From: Paracoccus sp. (in: a-proteobacteria)
GTDB taxonomy: Bacteria > Pseudomonadota > Alphaproteobacteria > Rhodobacterales > Rhodobacteraceae
Assembly (NCBI GenBank): GCA_031178645.1
Contig: JAPSIP010000103.1
Coordinates: 1-6,084 of the forward strand
DNA: 6,084 nucleotides
Direction: 5' to 3'
The notes beneath the pieces are model-generated. The model worked only from the letters and a program-made list of their open reading frames with translations, was not told the DNA's origin and did not search any database. The stretch's first letter is position 1, and each line of letters opens with the position of its first letter. Shown piece by piece: positions 1 to 6,084 of the stretch. A program made the translations under genes and the position numbers.

Positions 1-171
1 GAAATTCACAAGCGGCGCCGGTCCCGCAATGTCGGGCTGGGGCTCGTGCTGGTGGCCTTTGTCGCCCTGGTCTTCGGGCTGACGGTGGTGAAGGTCCAGC
101 AGGGCGACCTGATGGAAGCCTATGACCATCAGCCGCGCGTCTCGGTCCTTCCCCAGGAGGCAGAGGAATGA
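1..171 (+). CDS. CoxF-like small single-pass membrane protein of the cta operon (5' end cut by window)
   Basis: An open frame enters at base 1 (first complete codon GAA) and ends at TGA 169-171, giving 56 visible residues. The visible part starts with a basic stretch (HKRRRSRN, residues 3-10), followed by one hydrophobic segment at about residues 11-30, then a polar tail containing GDLMEAYDH and an acidic end. The basic flank before the helix suggests the N-terminus faces the cytoplasm. This layout and the position directly before ctaG match the small CoxF-type protein that many alphaproteobacteria carry between ctaB and ctaG; from memory of that family only a few N-terminal residues, including the start codon, should be missing. 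The stop overlaps the ctaG start by 4 nt (ATGA), so the two are probably translationally coupled. A role in aa3 oxidase assembly is inferred from context; no catalytic or metal-binding motif is visible in it. Confidence 0.75.
   Translation, partial: EIHKRRRSRNVGLGLVLVAFVALVFGLTVVKVQQGDLMEAYDHQPRVSVLPQEAEE
155..160 (+). promoter_or_regulatory. Shine-Dalgarno site for ctaG
   Basis: A perfect AGGAGG lies inside the 3' end of the CoxF-like gene, 7 nt before the ATG at 168. This spacing favours 168 as the ctaG start. A second, in-frame ATG at 174 has a weaker GAGGAA 5 nt upstream and would remove only two residues. Confidence 0.7.
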
Positions 172-737
172 GCATGTCCCCCGAAAAGAAGACCGTCACA
201 TGGCTGGTGGGGGTCGTCGTCACGATGGGGGCGCTGGCCTGGGCCGCAGTTCCTTTCTATGACTGGTTCTGCCGCGTCACCGGCTTTGGCGGCACCACCC
301 AGGTCGCGGCCTCGGCGCCTGATCAGGTGCTGGACGAGGTCGTGCGGGTGCGTTTCGACGCCAATGTGGACAAGAACCTGGAATGGACCTTCCGCCCCAT
401 GCAGACCAGCATGGAGATCAAGATCGGCGAGAACGGCCTGGCCTTCTACGAGGCGATCAACAATTCGGACGTGCCCATCACCGGCACCGCCAGCTACAAC
501 GTCGCCCCGGAAGTGTCTGGCTATTACTTCAGCAAGATCGAGTGCTTCTGCTTCACCGAGCAGACCCTGCAGCCGGGTGAGCGGATCGAGATGCCGGTCA
601 GCTTCTATGTGGACCCGGAACTGGTCACGGATCGCGACGCAAGCTGGATCAGGGACATCACCCTGTCCTATACCTTCCACCGGACCGAGCCGAAGCAGGC
701 GTCGCTTGACGCTGCCCCGGCCGATAACGTCAACTGA
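168..737 (+). CDS. ctaG: Cytochrome c oxidase assembly protein CtaG (Cox11 family)
   Basis: CtaG/Cox11 is a membrane-anchored copper chaperone that delivers copper to the CuB site of oxidase subunit I on the periplasmic side. The 189-residue product has the usual family length and layout. A short cytoplasmic N-terminus is followed by one transmembrane helix at about residues 10-30, then a conserved Cys35 just after the membrane ([12 protein letters not shown]). The rest is a periplasmic beta-rich domain carrying the copper-binding CFCF motif (Cys126 and Cys128, in [12 protein letters not shown]). The downstream segment [11 protein letters not shown] is also typical of Cox11. The start at 168 is supported by a perfect AGGAGG 7 nt upstream and by the 4-nt overlap with the preceding gene. 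ctaE follows after 29 nt, consistent with one oxidase operon. The C-terminal tail after about residue 172 is polar and looks unconserved. Nothing essential appears to be missing. Confidence 0.97.
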   Translation: MSMSPEKKTVTWLVGVVVTMGALAWAAVPFYDWFCRVTGFGGTTQVAASAPDQVLDEVVRVRFDANVDKNLEWTFRPMQTSMEIKIGENGLAFYEAINNSDVPITGTASYNVAPEVSGYYFSKIECFCFTEQTLQPGERIEMPVSFYVDPELVTDRDASWIRDITLSYTFHRTEPKQASLDAAPADNVN

Positions 738-755
738 ATACCTCAAGGAACCGAC

Positions 756-760
756 GGGGA
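756..760 (+). promoter_or_regulatory. Probable ribosome binding site for ctaE
   Basis: GGGGA lies 6 nt before the ATG at 767 in the short ctaG-ctaE gap. A better-looking AAGGAA at 745-750 is 16 nt from the start, which is too far to serve this ATG well. The 29-nt gap contains no terminator-like hairpin, so ctaG and ctaE are probably on one transcript. Confidence 0.45.
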
Positions 761-766
761 TAGCTC

Positions 767-1597
767 ATGGCGCACGCAAAGAACCACGATTACCATATCC
801 TTCCGCCGTCGATCTGGCCCTTCGTTTCCGCCATCTCGGCCTTCCTGATGCTGTATGGCGCAGTAGGCTGGATGCATTCGGGCGAGGTTCACCTGCTGGG
901 CATCCCGGTCAACGGGCCCTGGCTGTTCCTGATCGGCTTCGTCGGCGTGCTTTACGTGATGTACAGCTGGTGGGCCGATGTGGTCCGCGAAAGCCAGGCG
1001 GGCGACCATACCCCGGTGGTGCGCATCGGCCTGCAATACGGCTTCATCCTGTTCATCATCTCCGAGGCGATGTTCTTCGTCGCCTGGTTCTGGAACTTCA
1101 TCAAGAATGCGATGTATCCGATGGGTCCGGAAAGCCCGATCAAGGACGGCGTCTGGCCGCCCGAAGGCATCGTGACCTTCGATCCCTGGCACCTGCCCTT
1201 CATCAACACGCTGATCCTGCTTCTGTCGGGCGTCGCCGTGACCTGGGCGCATCACGCGCTTGTCCATGACAACGACCGCAAGACCACCATCAACGGGTTG
1301 ATCGTCGCGGTGATCCTGGGCGTCGTCTTCTCGATCCTGCAGGCTTACGAATACAGCCACGCGGCCTTTGGCCTGGCCGACACGTCCTATGCCAGCGCCT
1401 TCTACCTGGCGACGGGCTTCCACGGCATCCATGTCATCATCGGGACGATCTTCCTGGCGGTCTGCCTGCTGCGCCTGATGAACGGCCAGATGAGCCAGGA
1501 AAAGCACGTGGGCTTCGAGGCGGCTGCTTGGTACTGGCACTTCGTCGACGTGATCTGGCTGTTCCTCTTCGCGGTCGTCTATGTCTGGGGCAGCTGA
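767..1597 (+). CDS. ctaE: Cytochrome c oxidase subunit III (aa3-type)
   Basis: This is core subunit III of the haem-copper cytochrome c oxidase in the inner membrane. It has no redox centre; in the family it stabilises subunit I and supports proton uptake into the D-pathway. The product is 276 residues, close to the usual length for seven-helix bacterial and mitochondrial subunit III. Hydrophobic segments are visible near residues 16-34, 50-67, 87-109, 143-163, 175-195, 208-234 and 254-274. Diagnostic features include the N-terminal [12 protein letters not shown], the membrane glutamate Glu100 in [14 protein letters not shown], the loop [18 protein letters not shown], the [11 protein letters not shown] segment and the C-terminal HFVDVIWLF (258-266). 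It follows ctaG by 29 nt and is closed by an intrinsic terminator 22 nt after its stop, so it is the last gene of the oxidase block. It is intact, with composition like its neighbours. It is also called coxC or coxIII. Confidence 0.98.
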   Translation: MAHAKNHDYHILPPSIWPFVSAISAFLMLYGAVGWMHSGEVHLLGIPVNGPWLFLIGFVGVLYVMYSWWADVVRESQAGDHTPVVRIGLQYGFILFIISEAMFFVAWFWNFIKNAMYPMGPESPIKDGVWPPEGIVTFDPWHLPFINTLILLLSGVAVTWAHHALVHDNDRKTTINGLIVAVILGVVFSILQAYEYSHAAFGLADTSYASAFYLATGFHGIHVIIGTIFLAVCLLRLMNGQMSQEKHVGFEAAAWYWHFVDVIWLFLFAVVYVWGS

Positions 1598-1619
1598 TCC
1601 CCGCATGACCTGACACATG

Positions 1620-1650
1620 ACGCGCGGGCATGGCCCCGCGCGTTTTTCTT
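1620..1650 (+). terminator. Intrinsic (rho-independent) terminator after ctaE
   Basis: A perfect 9-bp GC-rich stem pairs ACGCGCGGG (1620-1628) with CCCGCGCGT (1635-1643) around a 6-nt loop (CATGGC, 1629-1634). It is followed directly by a T-rich run (TTTTTCTTT, 1643-1651). This is a textbook rho-independent terminator for the + strand and ends the ctaG-ctaE transcript. The other strand lacks a matching T run. surf1 begins only about 20 nt further on. Confidence 0.88.
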
Positions 1651-1669
1651 TGCCCCTGGCTTTATCCTC

Positions 1670-2341
1670 ATGCGCCGCATCCTGTTTCCCCTGATCCTTG
1701 GCATCGTCGGCTGCGCGATTCTGATCCAGCTTGGCCTGTGGCAACTGCGCCGGATGGACTGGAAGGAAGGCATGATCGCCAGCATCGAGGCCGGCATCCA
1801 GGCCGAACCCGTGCCCTTGCCCGCCGCCATCGATCCCTCGATGAAATACCTGCCAGTCACGGTCAGCGGCACCACGACCGGGGCAGAGATCGACGTGCTG
1901 TCCCATACCAAGGAACAGGGCGGAGGCTATCAGGTCGTGTCGCGCTTTGTCACCGATGACGGGCGGGCGATCATGGTGGACCGCGGCTTCGTCCCGCAGG
2001 AACTGCGCCATGTCGAACGGCCCCCTGTCCGGCTGAATATCCGGGGCAACCTGCACTGGCCCGATGAAAAGGGCAGCGCGACGCCCGACCCGAATCTGGA
2101 CGAGAATATCTGGTTCGCCCGCGACGTTCCCGCCATGGCCGAGGTGCTGGATACCCAGCCGGTCCTGGTGGTGGCCAGCTTTGTCGAAGGGGACGCCCAG
2201 GGGGTGGAACCAATCCCCGTCGCGGTTGAGGGGATTCCCAACAACCACCTGTCCTATGCCGTCCAATGGTTCCTGATCGCGGCGACCTGGGCAGGGATGA
2301 CAGTGGCCCTGATCTGGCGTATCAGGCAGCGGAAATACTAA
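1670..2341 (+). CDS. surf1: SURF1 family cytochrome c oxidase assembly protein
   Basis: SURF1 (Shy1 in yeast) helps insert haem a into oxidase subunit I; the Paracoccus proteins are known to bind haem. The 223-residue product shows the family layout: a transmembrane helix at about residues 4-22, a large periplasmic domain, and a second helix at about 198-216 ending in a basic tail (RIRQRKY). Motifs seen are GLWQLRR (22-28), IMVDRGFVP (101-109), RGNLHWP and the C-terminal NNHLSYAVQWF (191-201), with His193 as the conserved histidine. The ATG at 1670 is the first conventional start after the ctaE stop: the two genes share a frame, and no ATG, GTG or TTG lies between TGA 1595-1597 and 1670 in it. 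No good Shine-Dalgarno site precedes it, and a strong terminator lies just upstream, so its expression signals are unclear. thrC follows after 4 nt. Confidence 0.95.
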   Translation: MRRILFPLILGIVGCAILIQLGLWQLRRMDWKEGMIASIEAGIQAEPVPLPAAIDPSMKYLPVTVSGTTTGAEIDVLSHTKEQGGGYQVVSRFVTDDGRAIMVDRGFVPQELRHVERPPVRLNIRGNLHWPDEKGSATPDPNLDENIWFARDVPAMAEVLDTQPVLVVASFVEGDAQGVEPIPVAVEGIPNNHLSYAVQWFLIAATWAGMTVALIWRIRQRKY

Positions 2342-2345
2342 GGGA
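2340..2345 (+). promoter_or_regulatory. Shine-Dalgarno site deciding the thrC start
   Basis: AAGGGA overlaps the last two bases of the surf1 stop codon (TAA 2339-2341). It directly abuts the ATG at 2346, leaving no spacer, but sits 6 nt before the in-frame ATG at 2352, which is normal spacing. This favours initiation at 2352. Confidence 0.6.
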
Positions 2346-2351
2346 ATGCGG

Positions 2352-3728
2352 ATGCGTTACGTCTCGACGCGGGGCCAGGCCCCGGTGCTGAACTTCGAAG
2401 GGGCGATGCTGTCGGGCCTGGCCCGCGACGGCGGCTTGTACCTGCCCGAGACGATCCCGGCATTCGGCGGACTGAACGACCTGGACGGGCTGCCCTATGA
2501 GGAAGTGGCCTTCCGCGTCGTCCGCCCCTTCACCGGCGACAGCTTCACCGATGACGAACTGCATGGCGCCATCGACCGCGCCTATGTCCGCATCGAACAC
2601 ACGGCCAAGGCGCCCCTGCGCCAGCTTGCCCCCGGCCATCACCTGCTGGAACTGTTCCACGGCCCGACGCTGGCCTTCAAGGATTTTGCCATGCAGCTGA
2701 TCGCCCAGCTGTTCGAGATCGCGCTGAAGCGGTCGGGCGAAAGGATCACCATCGTCGGGGCAACGTCGGGCGATACCGGGTCGGCAGCCATCGAGGCCTT
2801 CAAGGGCATCGACAATGTCGATGTCTTCATCATGTTCCCGCATGGCCGCGTGTCCGAGGTGCAGCGCCGCCAGATGACGACGCCCGATGCCGCCAATGTC
2901 CACGCGCTTGCCGTGACCGGCCATTTCGACGATTGCCAGGCCCGGCTGAAGGATCTGTTCAACGATCATGCCTTCCGCGACACCGTGGGGCTTGCCGGCG
3001 TCAACAGCATCAACTGGGCGCGCGTGGTGGCACAGATCGTCTATTACTTCACGGCCTGCGCCAGCCTGGGGATGCGGGATACCGACTTCACCGTGCCCAC
3101 GGGCAATTTCGGCGACATCTTTGCGGGGTCCATCGCCCGCGCAATGGGCCTGCCGATCCGCCGGTTGATCGTGGCGACGAACCAGAACGACATCCTGCAC
3201 CGCGCGCTCACGACTGGCGAATACCGCGTCGGCACCGTCGAGCCTTCGATCAGCCCGTCGATGGACATCCAGGTCAGTTCCAACTTCGAACGCGCCTTGT
3301 ATCTGGCCTATGGCGGCGATGCTTCGGCCATCGGGCAGTTGATGTCCGAACTGAGGGCAGGCGGCTTTACGATCAGCCAGGGGGCGCTTCAGGCGCTGCG
3401 CGAGCAATATCTGTCGGGCCGCGTGTCCGAGGACGAGACCATCGCGATGATCCGCACCATCCGCGCCGAGACGGGCGAGGTTTTGTGCCCCCACACTGCC
3501 GTGGGCGTCGCAGTCGCACGCCAGCATGTCGAACCGGGTGTGCCGATGGTGACCCTGGCCACCGCCCATCCCGCCAAGTTTCCTGATGCCGTGGAACAGG
3601 CCATCGGCCTTCGTCCCCCGCTGCCGCCCCATATGGCCGCCCTGTTCGACCTGCCGGAACGCGTCACGCGGGTTGAAAACGACGTTCAGGCGCTTAAGTC
3701 GCTGATCCTTGAGCGGAGAACCCAGTGA
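2352..3728 (+). CDS. thrC: Threonine synthase
   Basis: Threonine synthase is the PLP enzyme that converts O-phospho-L-homoserine to L-threonine, the last step of threonine biosynthesis in the cytosol. From the 2352 start the product is 458 residues, the size of the long bacterial/yeast-type ThrC. Visible features are the N-terminal MRYVSTRGQAP, the PLP lysine Lys110 in GPTLAFKDFAMQL, GATSGDTGSAA (136-146) and PTGNFGDIFAG (249-259), which fit PLP phosphate and cofactor binding, and CPHTAVG (379-385) near the C-terminus. An alternative ATG at 2346 would add Met-Arg. I prefer 2352 because the AAGGGA site is correctly spaced for it and because the family usually begins MRYVSTRG. The gene starts just after surf1 and its stop overlaps the next start by 4 nt (GTGA), so it sits in the middle of a coupled run. 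No threonine-attenuator-like leader is visible upstream. Confidence 0.97.
   Translation: MRYVSTRGQAPVLNFEGAMLSGLARDGGLYLPETIPAFGGLNDLDGLPYEEVAFRVVRPFTGDSFTDDELHGAIDRAYVRIEHTAKAPLRQLAPGHHLLELFHGPTLAFKDFAMQLIAQLFEIALKRSGERITIVGATSGDTGSAAIEAFKGIDNVDVFIMFPHGRVSEVQRRQMTTPDAANVHALAVTGHFDDCQARLKDLFNDHAFRDTVGLAGVNSINWARVVAQIVYYFTACASLGMRDTDFTVPTGNFGDIFAGSIARAMGLPIRRLIVATNQNDILHRALTTGEYRVGTVEPSISPSMDIQVSSNFERALYLAYGGDASAIGQLMSELRAGGFTISQGALQALREQYLSGRVSEDETIAMIRTIRAETGEVLCPHTAVGVAVARQHVEPGVPMVTLATAHPAKFPDAVEQAIGLRPPLPPHMAALFDLPERVTRVENDVQALKSLILERRTQ
3715..3718 (+). promoter_or_regulatory. Shine-Dalgarno site supporting the GTG start of the M16 peptidase
   Basis: GGAG, within the last codons of thrC, lies 6 nt before the GTG at 3725. 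The GTG overlaps the thrC stop as GTGA. Together they support the non-ATG start. Confidence 0.6.
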
Positions 3729-4999
3729 ACCAAGACCCGAACCTGCACGTCACGACCCTGCCCAACGGATTGCGCGTCGCCACGCGCCTGATGCCGGGGC
3801 TGCATTCCACTGCCCTGGGCATCTGGGTCAATGCGGGCGGGCGCAACGAACGCCCTGAACAGAACGGCATCGCGCATTTCCTGGAACACATGGCCTTCAA
3901 GGGCACCGCGACGCGCACGGCCCTGCAGATCGCGGAAGCCATCGAGGATGTGGGCGGCTATATCAACGCCTATACCTCGCGCGACGCGACGGCCTATTAC
4001 GTGCGCGTGCTGGAAGACGATGTCGATCTGGCCTTCGACGTGATGTCCGACATCGTGCTGAACCCGGTCTTCGACGAGCGCGAGATCGAGGTCGAGCGCG
4101 GCGTGATCCTGCAGGAAATCGGGCAGTCGATGGACACGCCCGACGACATCATCTTCGACTGGCTGCAAGAGGCCGCCTATCCCAACCAGCCGATGGGCCG
4201 CACGATCCTTGGCCCTGCCGAACGCGTCAGCAGCTTTGGCCGCCCCGACCTGGCGGGCTTTGTCGCGGAAAACTATGGCCCCGGCCAGATGATCGTGGCA
4301 GCGGCAGGCGCCGTCGATCACGACCGCATCGTGCGGCTGGCCGAACGCGCCTTCGGGCATCTGGCCGCCATCGCCCAGGCCCCGCGAGAGGCGGCACGCT
4401 GGCAGGGGCTGGAAACCCGCAAGGTCAAGCGGCTGGAACAGGCCCATTTCGCCTTGGCCCTGGAAGGCCCCGGCTATCTGGCGCCCGACTTCTATGCGGC
4501 GCAGATTTTCTCCTCCGCCCTGGGCGGCGGCATGTCGTCCCGCCTGTTCCAGAAGATCCGGGAAGAACGCGGGCTGTGCTACACGATCTTCGCGCAGTCG
4601 GGTTTCCATGACGATACCGGGATGCTGACCATCTATGCCGGCACCGGGGCCGAGGATCTGGCAGATCTCTCCACCCTGACCATCGACGAGATCAAGCGCG
4701 CCGCCGACGACATGTCCGAGGCCGAGGTTGCCCGCGCCAAGGCGCAACTGCGCGCCAGCCTGCTGATGTCGCTTGAAAGCCCGTCGGCCCAGGCCGAACG
4801 CATGGCGCGGACCCTAGCGATCTGGGGCAGGGTGCCGGACGCGGCCGAGGTTGCGGATCGCATCGCCGCTGTCAGCGTGGCCGAGGTGCGCGCCCATGCG
4901 CAGGCGCTGATTGCCCAGGCCCGGCCCGCGCTTGCCCTTTACGGCCCCGTGAAGGCCGCGCCCGCGCGGGACGCGCTTGCCGAACGGCTTGCCGCCTGA
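3725..4999 (+). CDS. M16 family zinc peptidase (mitochondrial processing peptidase-like)
   Basis: This is a 424-residue single-unit M16B metallopeptidase, related to the beta subunit of mitochondrial processing peptidase and to bacterial PepR/YmxG proteins. The inverted zinc motif HFLEH is at residues 51-55 (His51 and His55 ligands, Glu54 catalytic). The third ligand is Glu131 in VILQEI, 76 residues after the second histidine, as expected; the family-conserved Glu124 is also present. The C-terminal half carries the glycine-rich signature LGGGMSSRLFQKIREERGLCY (about 266-286), which in MPP-type enzymes lies on the substrate-binding, non-catalytic half. No signal peptide is seen, so the protein is probably cytoplasmic. 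It starts at GTG, overlapping the thrC stop by 4 nt, and its stop overlaps the next start by 1 nt. No inactive partner M16 gene is visible next to it, suggesting it acts as a homodimer. Its natural substrate cannot be read from the sequence. Rhodobacterales annotations sometimes use the symbol mpp. Confidence 0.94.
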   Translation: MNQDPNLHVTTLPNGLRVATRLMPGLHSTALGIWVNAGGRNERPEQNGIAHFLEHMAFKGTATRTALQIAEAIEDVGGYINAYTSRDATAYYVRVLEDDVDLAFDVMSDIVLNPVFDEREIEVERGVILQEIGQSMDTPDDIIFDWLQEAAYPNQPMGRTILGPAERVSSFGRPDLAGFVAENYGPGQMIVAAAGAVDHDRIVRLAERAFGHLAAIAQAPREAARWQGLETRKVKRLEQAHFALALEGPGYLAPDFYAAQIFSSALGGGMSSRLFQKIREERGLCYTIFAQSGFHDDTGMLTIYAGTGAEDLADLSTLTIDEIKRAADDMSEAEVARAKAQLRASLLMSLESPSAQAERMARTLAIWGRVPDAAEVADRIAAVSVAEVRAHAQALIAQARPALALYGPVKAAPARDALAERLAA

Positions 5000-5580
5000 T
5001 GTTCCTGCGACCACGACCCGTGCGGCTGGAAACCGAACGGATCGTGCTGCGCCTGCCTGCCCACGGGGATTTCCATGCCTGGACCTCGCTGCGCCAGGCC
5101 AGTCGCGCCTTCCTGACGCCGTGGGAACCCGTCTGGTCGCCAGACCACCTGTCGCGCAAGAGCTTCGTCAACCGCGTCTACTGGGCCGCGCGGGCCAGCC
5201 GGGGCGGCACCGCGCTGCCGCTGTTCGTGCTGCGACGCGACGGCGTGCTGCTGGGCGCGATCACGCTGGACAACATCCGGCGCGGTCCGGCCCAATCGGG
5301 GACCATCGGTTACTGGATCGGGCAGGACTTCGCCCGCCAGGGCTACATGCGCGAAGCCATCGGCGCCCTGGTCCACCACGCCTTCACCGCCCTGGACCTG
5401 TCGCGGATCGAGGCCGCGTGCCTGCCGGAAAACGCGGCATCGCGTGGCGTTCTGGAAAAGTCGGGTTTCAAGTATGAAGGCGTTGCCCAAAGCTATCTGC
5501 AGATCGACGGGCGGTGGCGCAACCACGTGCTTTACGCCAATCTGCGCAGCGACCGCCGGGGCCGCACGGACGCGCGATAG
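4999..5580 (+). CDS. GNAT family N-acetyltransferase, RimJ/RimL-like
   Basis: This 193-residue protein is an acetyl-CoA-dependent N-acetyltransferase of the RimJ/RimL type (Acetyltransf_3 fold). The N-terminal strand LETERIVLRLPAHGDF and the segment AFLTPWEPVW (38-46) resemble E. coli RimJ, which acetylates the N-terminus of ribosomal protein S5. The GTIGYWIGQDFARQGYMREA stretch (101-120) contains the acetyl-CoA pyrophosphate loop (Arg113-Met117), and ENAASRGVLEKSGFKYEGV (144-162) is the typical GNAT motif B region with its conserved asparagine (Asn145). The C-terminus is Arg-rich (RSDRRGRTDAR). Its ATG overlaps the stop of the M16 gene (TGATG) and no Shine-Dalgarno site precedes it, so it probably depends on termination-reinitiation by ribosomes leaving the peptidase gene. 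The substrate is not certain: RimJ/RimL-like paralogues also acetylate other proteins or small molecules, so I assign no symbol. Confidence 0.9.
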   Translation: MFLRPRPVRLETERIVLRLPAHGDFHAWTSLRQASRAFLTPWEPVWSPDHLSRKSFVNRVYWAARASRGGTALPLFVLRRDGVLLGAITLDNIRRGPAQSGTIGYWIGQDFARQGYMREAIGALVHHAFTALDLSRIEAACLPENAASRGVLEKSGFKYEGVAQSYLQIDGRWRNHVLYANLRSDRRGRTDAR

Positions 5581-5582
5581 GA
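5579..5582 (+). promoter_or_regulatory. Shine-Dalgarno site of the FAD-binding oxidase gene
   Basis: AGGA overlaps the last two bases of the acetyltransferase stop (TAG 5578-5580). It lies 4 nt before the ATG at 5587 and 7 nt before the adjacent in-frame ATG at 5590. The second start has slightly better spacing; the difference is one methionine. Confidence 0.45.
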
Positions 5583-5586
5583 ACAG

Positions 5587-6084
5587 ATGATGCTGAACGA
5601 TGCCACCGACGCGCTTGGGCGCCTGCTTCCCGAAGGGGTGCTGAGGGAAATCGGCCCCGCCTATCTGGAAGAACCGCGCGGGCGATTCAGGGGCCGGGCG
5701 GGTTTGGTCGCGGCGCCTCGCACGGTCGAGGAGGTGGCGGCCGTCGTCCGTGCCTGCGCAGACGCCCACGTGCCCATCGTGCCGCGCGGCGGCGGCACGG
5801 GCCTTGTGGGCGGGCAGGTGATGTCCGACGGCACGGTGCCGCTTCTGTTGTCGCTGGAACGAATGAACCGCGTCCGTGACATCCATCCCGAGGAAGGGGT
5901 AATCGTGGCCGAGGCAGGCGCGACCCTGCAACAGGTCCGCGAGGCGGCGGCCAAGGTCGGGCGGCAGTTTCCGCTGGCGCTTGCATCGGGCGGGACGGCC
6001 CAGATCGGCGGGGTGCTGGCGACCAATGCGGGCGGTGTGAACGTGTTGCGCTATGGCAATGCCCGCGCCCTGTGCCTGGGGGTC
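5587..6084 (+). CDS. FAD-binding oxidase, GlcD / D-2-hydroxyglutarate dehydrogenase-like (3' end cut by window)
   Basis: The 166 visible residues are the N-terminal FAD-binding domain (FAD_binding_4, vanillyl-alcohol oxidase/PCMH superfamily) of a flavoenzyme that oxidises a D-2-hydroxy acid. Features are VAAPRTVEEVAAVVRACADA (41-60), the FAD pyrophosphate-binding loop PRGGGTGLVGG (66-76), the strand VIVAEAGATL (105-114), and SGGTAQIGGVLATNAGG (134-150) followed by VLRYGNAR (153-160). The last block is very like D-2-hydroxyglutarate dehydrogenases and the FAD subunits of D-lactate and glycolate dehydrogenases. Full-length relatives have about 460-480 residues, so about two thirds of the gene, including the substrate-binding and C-terminal FAD-oxidase domain, lies beyond the window. 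Substrate choice among D-2-hydroxyglutarate, D-lactate and glycolate therefore cannot be settled. The gene starts 6 nt after the acetyltransferase stop, in the same orientation, probably in the same operon. ATG 5587 and ATG 5590 are both possible starts. Confidence 0.88.
   Translation, partial: MMLNDATDALGRLLPEGVLREIGPAYLEEPRGRFRGRAGLVAAPRTVEEVAAVVRACADAHVPIVPRGGGTGLVGGQVMSDGTVPLLLSLERMNRVRDIHPEEGVIVAEAGATLQQVREAAAKVGRQFPLALASGGTAQIGGVLATNAGGVNVLRYGNARALCLGV

Noticed and set aside
259..1269. 336-codon + strand frame running from ctaG into ctaE
   Set aside because: It is out of frame with both real genes and rich in Arg, Ser, Pro and Ala, typical of a frame-shifted reading of high-GC coding sequence.
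1604..1621. CATGAC repeated twice (1604-1609 and 1616-1621) before the terminator
   Set aside because: Two 6-nt copies in a short GC-rich spacer can easily occur by chance; there is no symmetry or known operator match.
1595..1672. Possible ctaE-surf1 fusion by stop-codon readthrough, since both genes share a frame with no further stop between them
   Set aside because: The subunit III C-terminus (VYVWGS) looks complete, SURF1 has a normal membrane-anchor N-terminus at its own ATG, and a transcription terminator lies between them. The shared frame is most simply coincidence.
743..2266. 507-codon open frame on the - strand opposite ctaE and surf1
   Set aside because: It runs antisense through two clearly identified genes. 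Its translation is rich in Asp, His, Gln, Arg and Gly with no recognisable domain, as expected from reading high-GC third-position bias on the opposite strand.
2322..3632. 436-codon open frame on the - strand opposite thrC
   Set aside because: It lies fully antisense to a complete threonine synthase with all its motifs. The composition is that of a GC-bias shadow and no family is recognisable.
3686..4747. 353-codon open frame on the - strand opposite the M16 peptidase
   Set aside because: Antisense shadow of a peptidase gene with an intact active site; no domain or credible start signal.
4939..4955. Small inverted repeat near the end of the M16 gene (TTTACGG / CCGTGAA)
   Set aside because: The loop would be only 2 nt with a wobble pair, it has no T run, and it lies within coding sequence.
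4939..5931. 330-codon open frame on the - strand spanning the acetyltransferase and the FAD oxidase
   Set aside because: It crosses two well-supported genes and a gene junction; the composition is artefactual and there is no motif.

Overview
The window is a compact, high-GC stretch in which every gene is on the + strand. It reads as ordinary alphaproteobacterial chromosome, most likely Rhodobacterales and close to Paracoccus or Rhodobacter. That placement rests on the protein sequences (a Paracoccus-type aa3 oxidase assembly block), the gene order and the strong G/C bias at third codon positions. It is inference, since no database search was possible.

Positions 1-1597 are the 3' part of a cytochrome c oxidase (cta) operon. 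They hold the tail of a small single-pass membrane protein (CoxF-like), then ctaG (Cox11, copper delivery to the CuB centre), then ctaE (oxidase subunit III). A strong intrinsic terminator at 1620-1650 closes this block. The upstream genes, expected to be ctaC and ctaB, lie outside the window.

Positions 1670-6084 are a second tightly packed run: surf1 (oxidase haem-insertion factor), thrC (threonine synthase), an M16 zinc peptidase related to the mitochondrial processing peptidase, a RimJ-like GNAT acetyltransferase, and the 5' part of an FAD-binding (GlcD/D-2-hydroxyglutarate dehydrogenase-type) oxidase cut by the window end. Junctions are 4 nt apart (surf1/thrC), overlap by 4 nt (thrC/M16), overlap by 1 nt (M16/GNAT) and are 6 nt apart (GNAT/FAD oxidase), so co-transcription and translational coupling are likely.

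Together CtaG, subunit III, SURF1 and the small CoxF-like protein build the aa3-type terminal oxidase in the inner membrane. ThrC, the peptidase, the acetyltransferase and the FAD enzyme are housekeeping functions with no obvious common pathway.

I found no mobile element, CRISPR array, tRNA, rRNA, phage or defence gene, and no gene-free stretch above 300 bases; the longest gap is 72 nt and holds the terminator. I do not see a previously undescribed system here. The points worth a second look are modest: the terminator separating surf1 from its oxidase operon, the small CoxF-like protein, and the coupled thrC/peptidase/acetyltransferase junctions.
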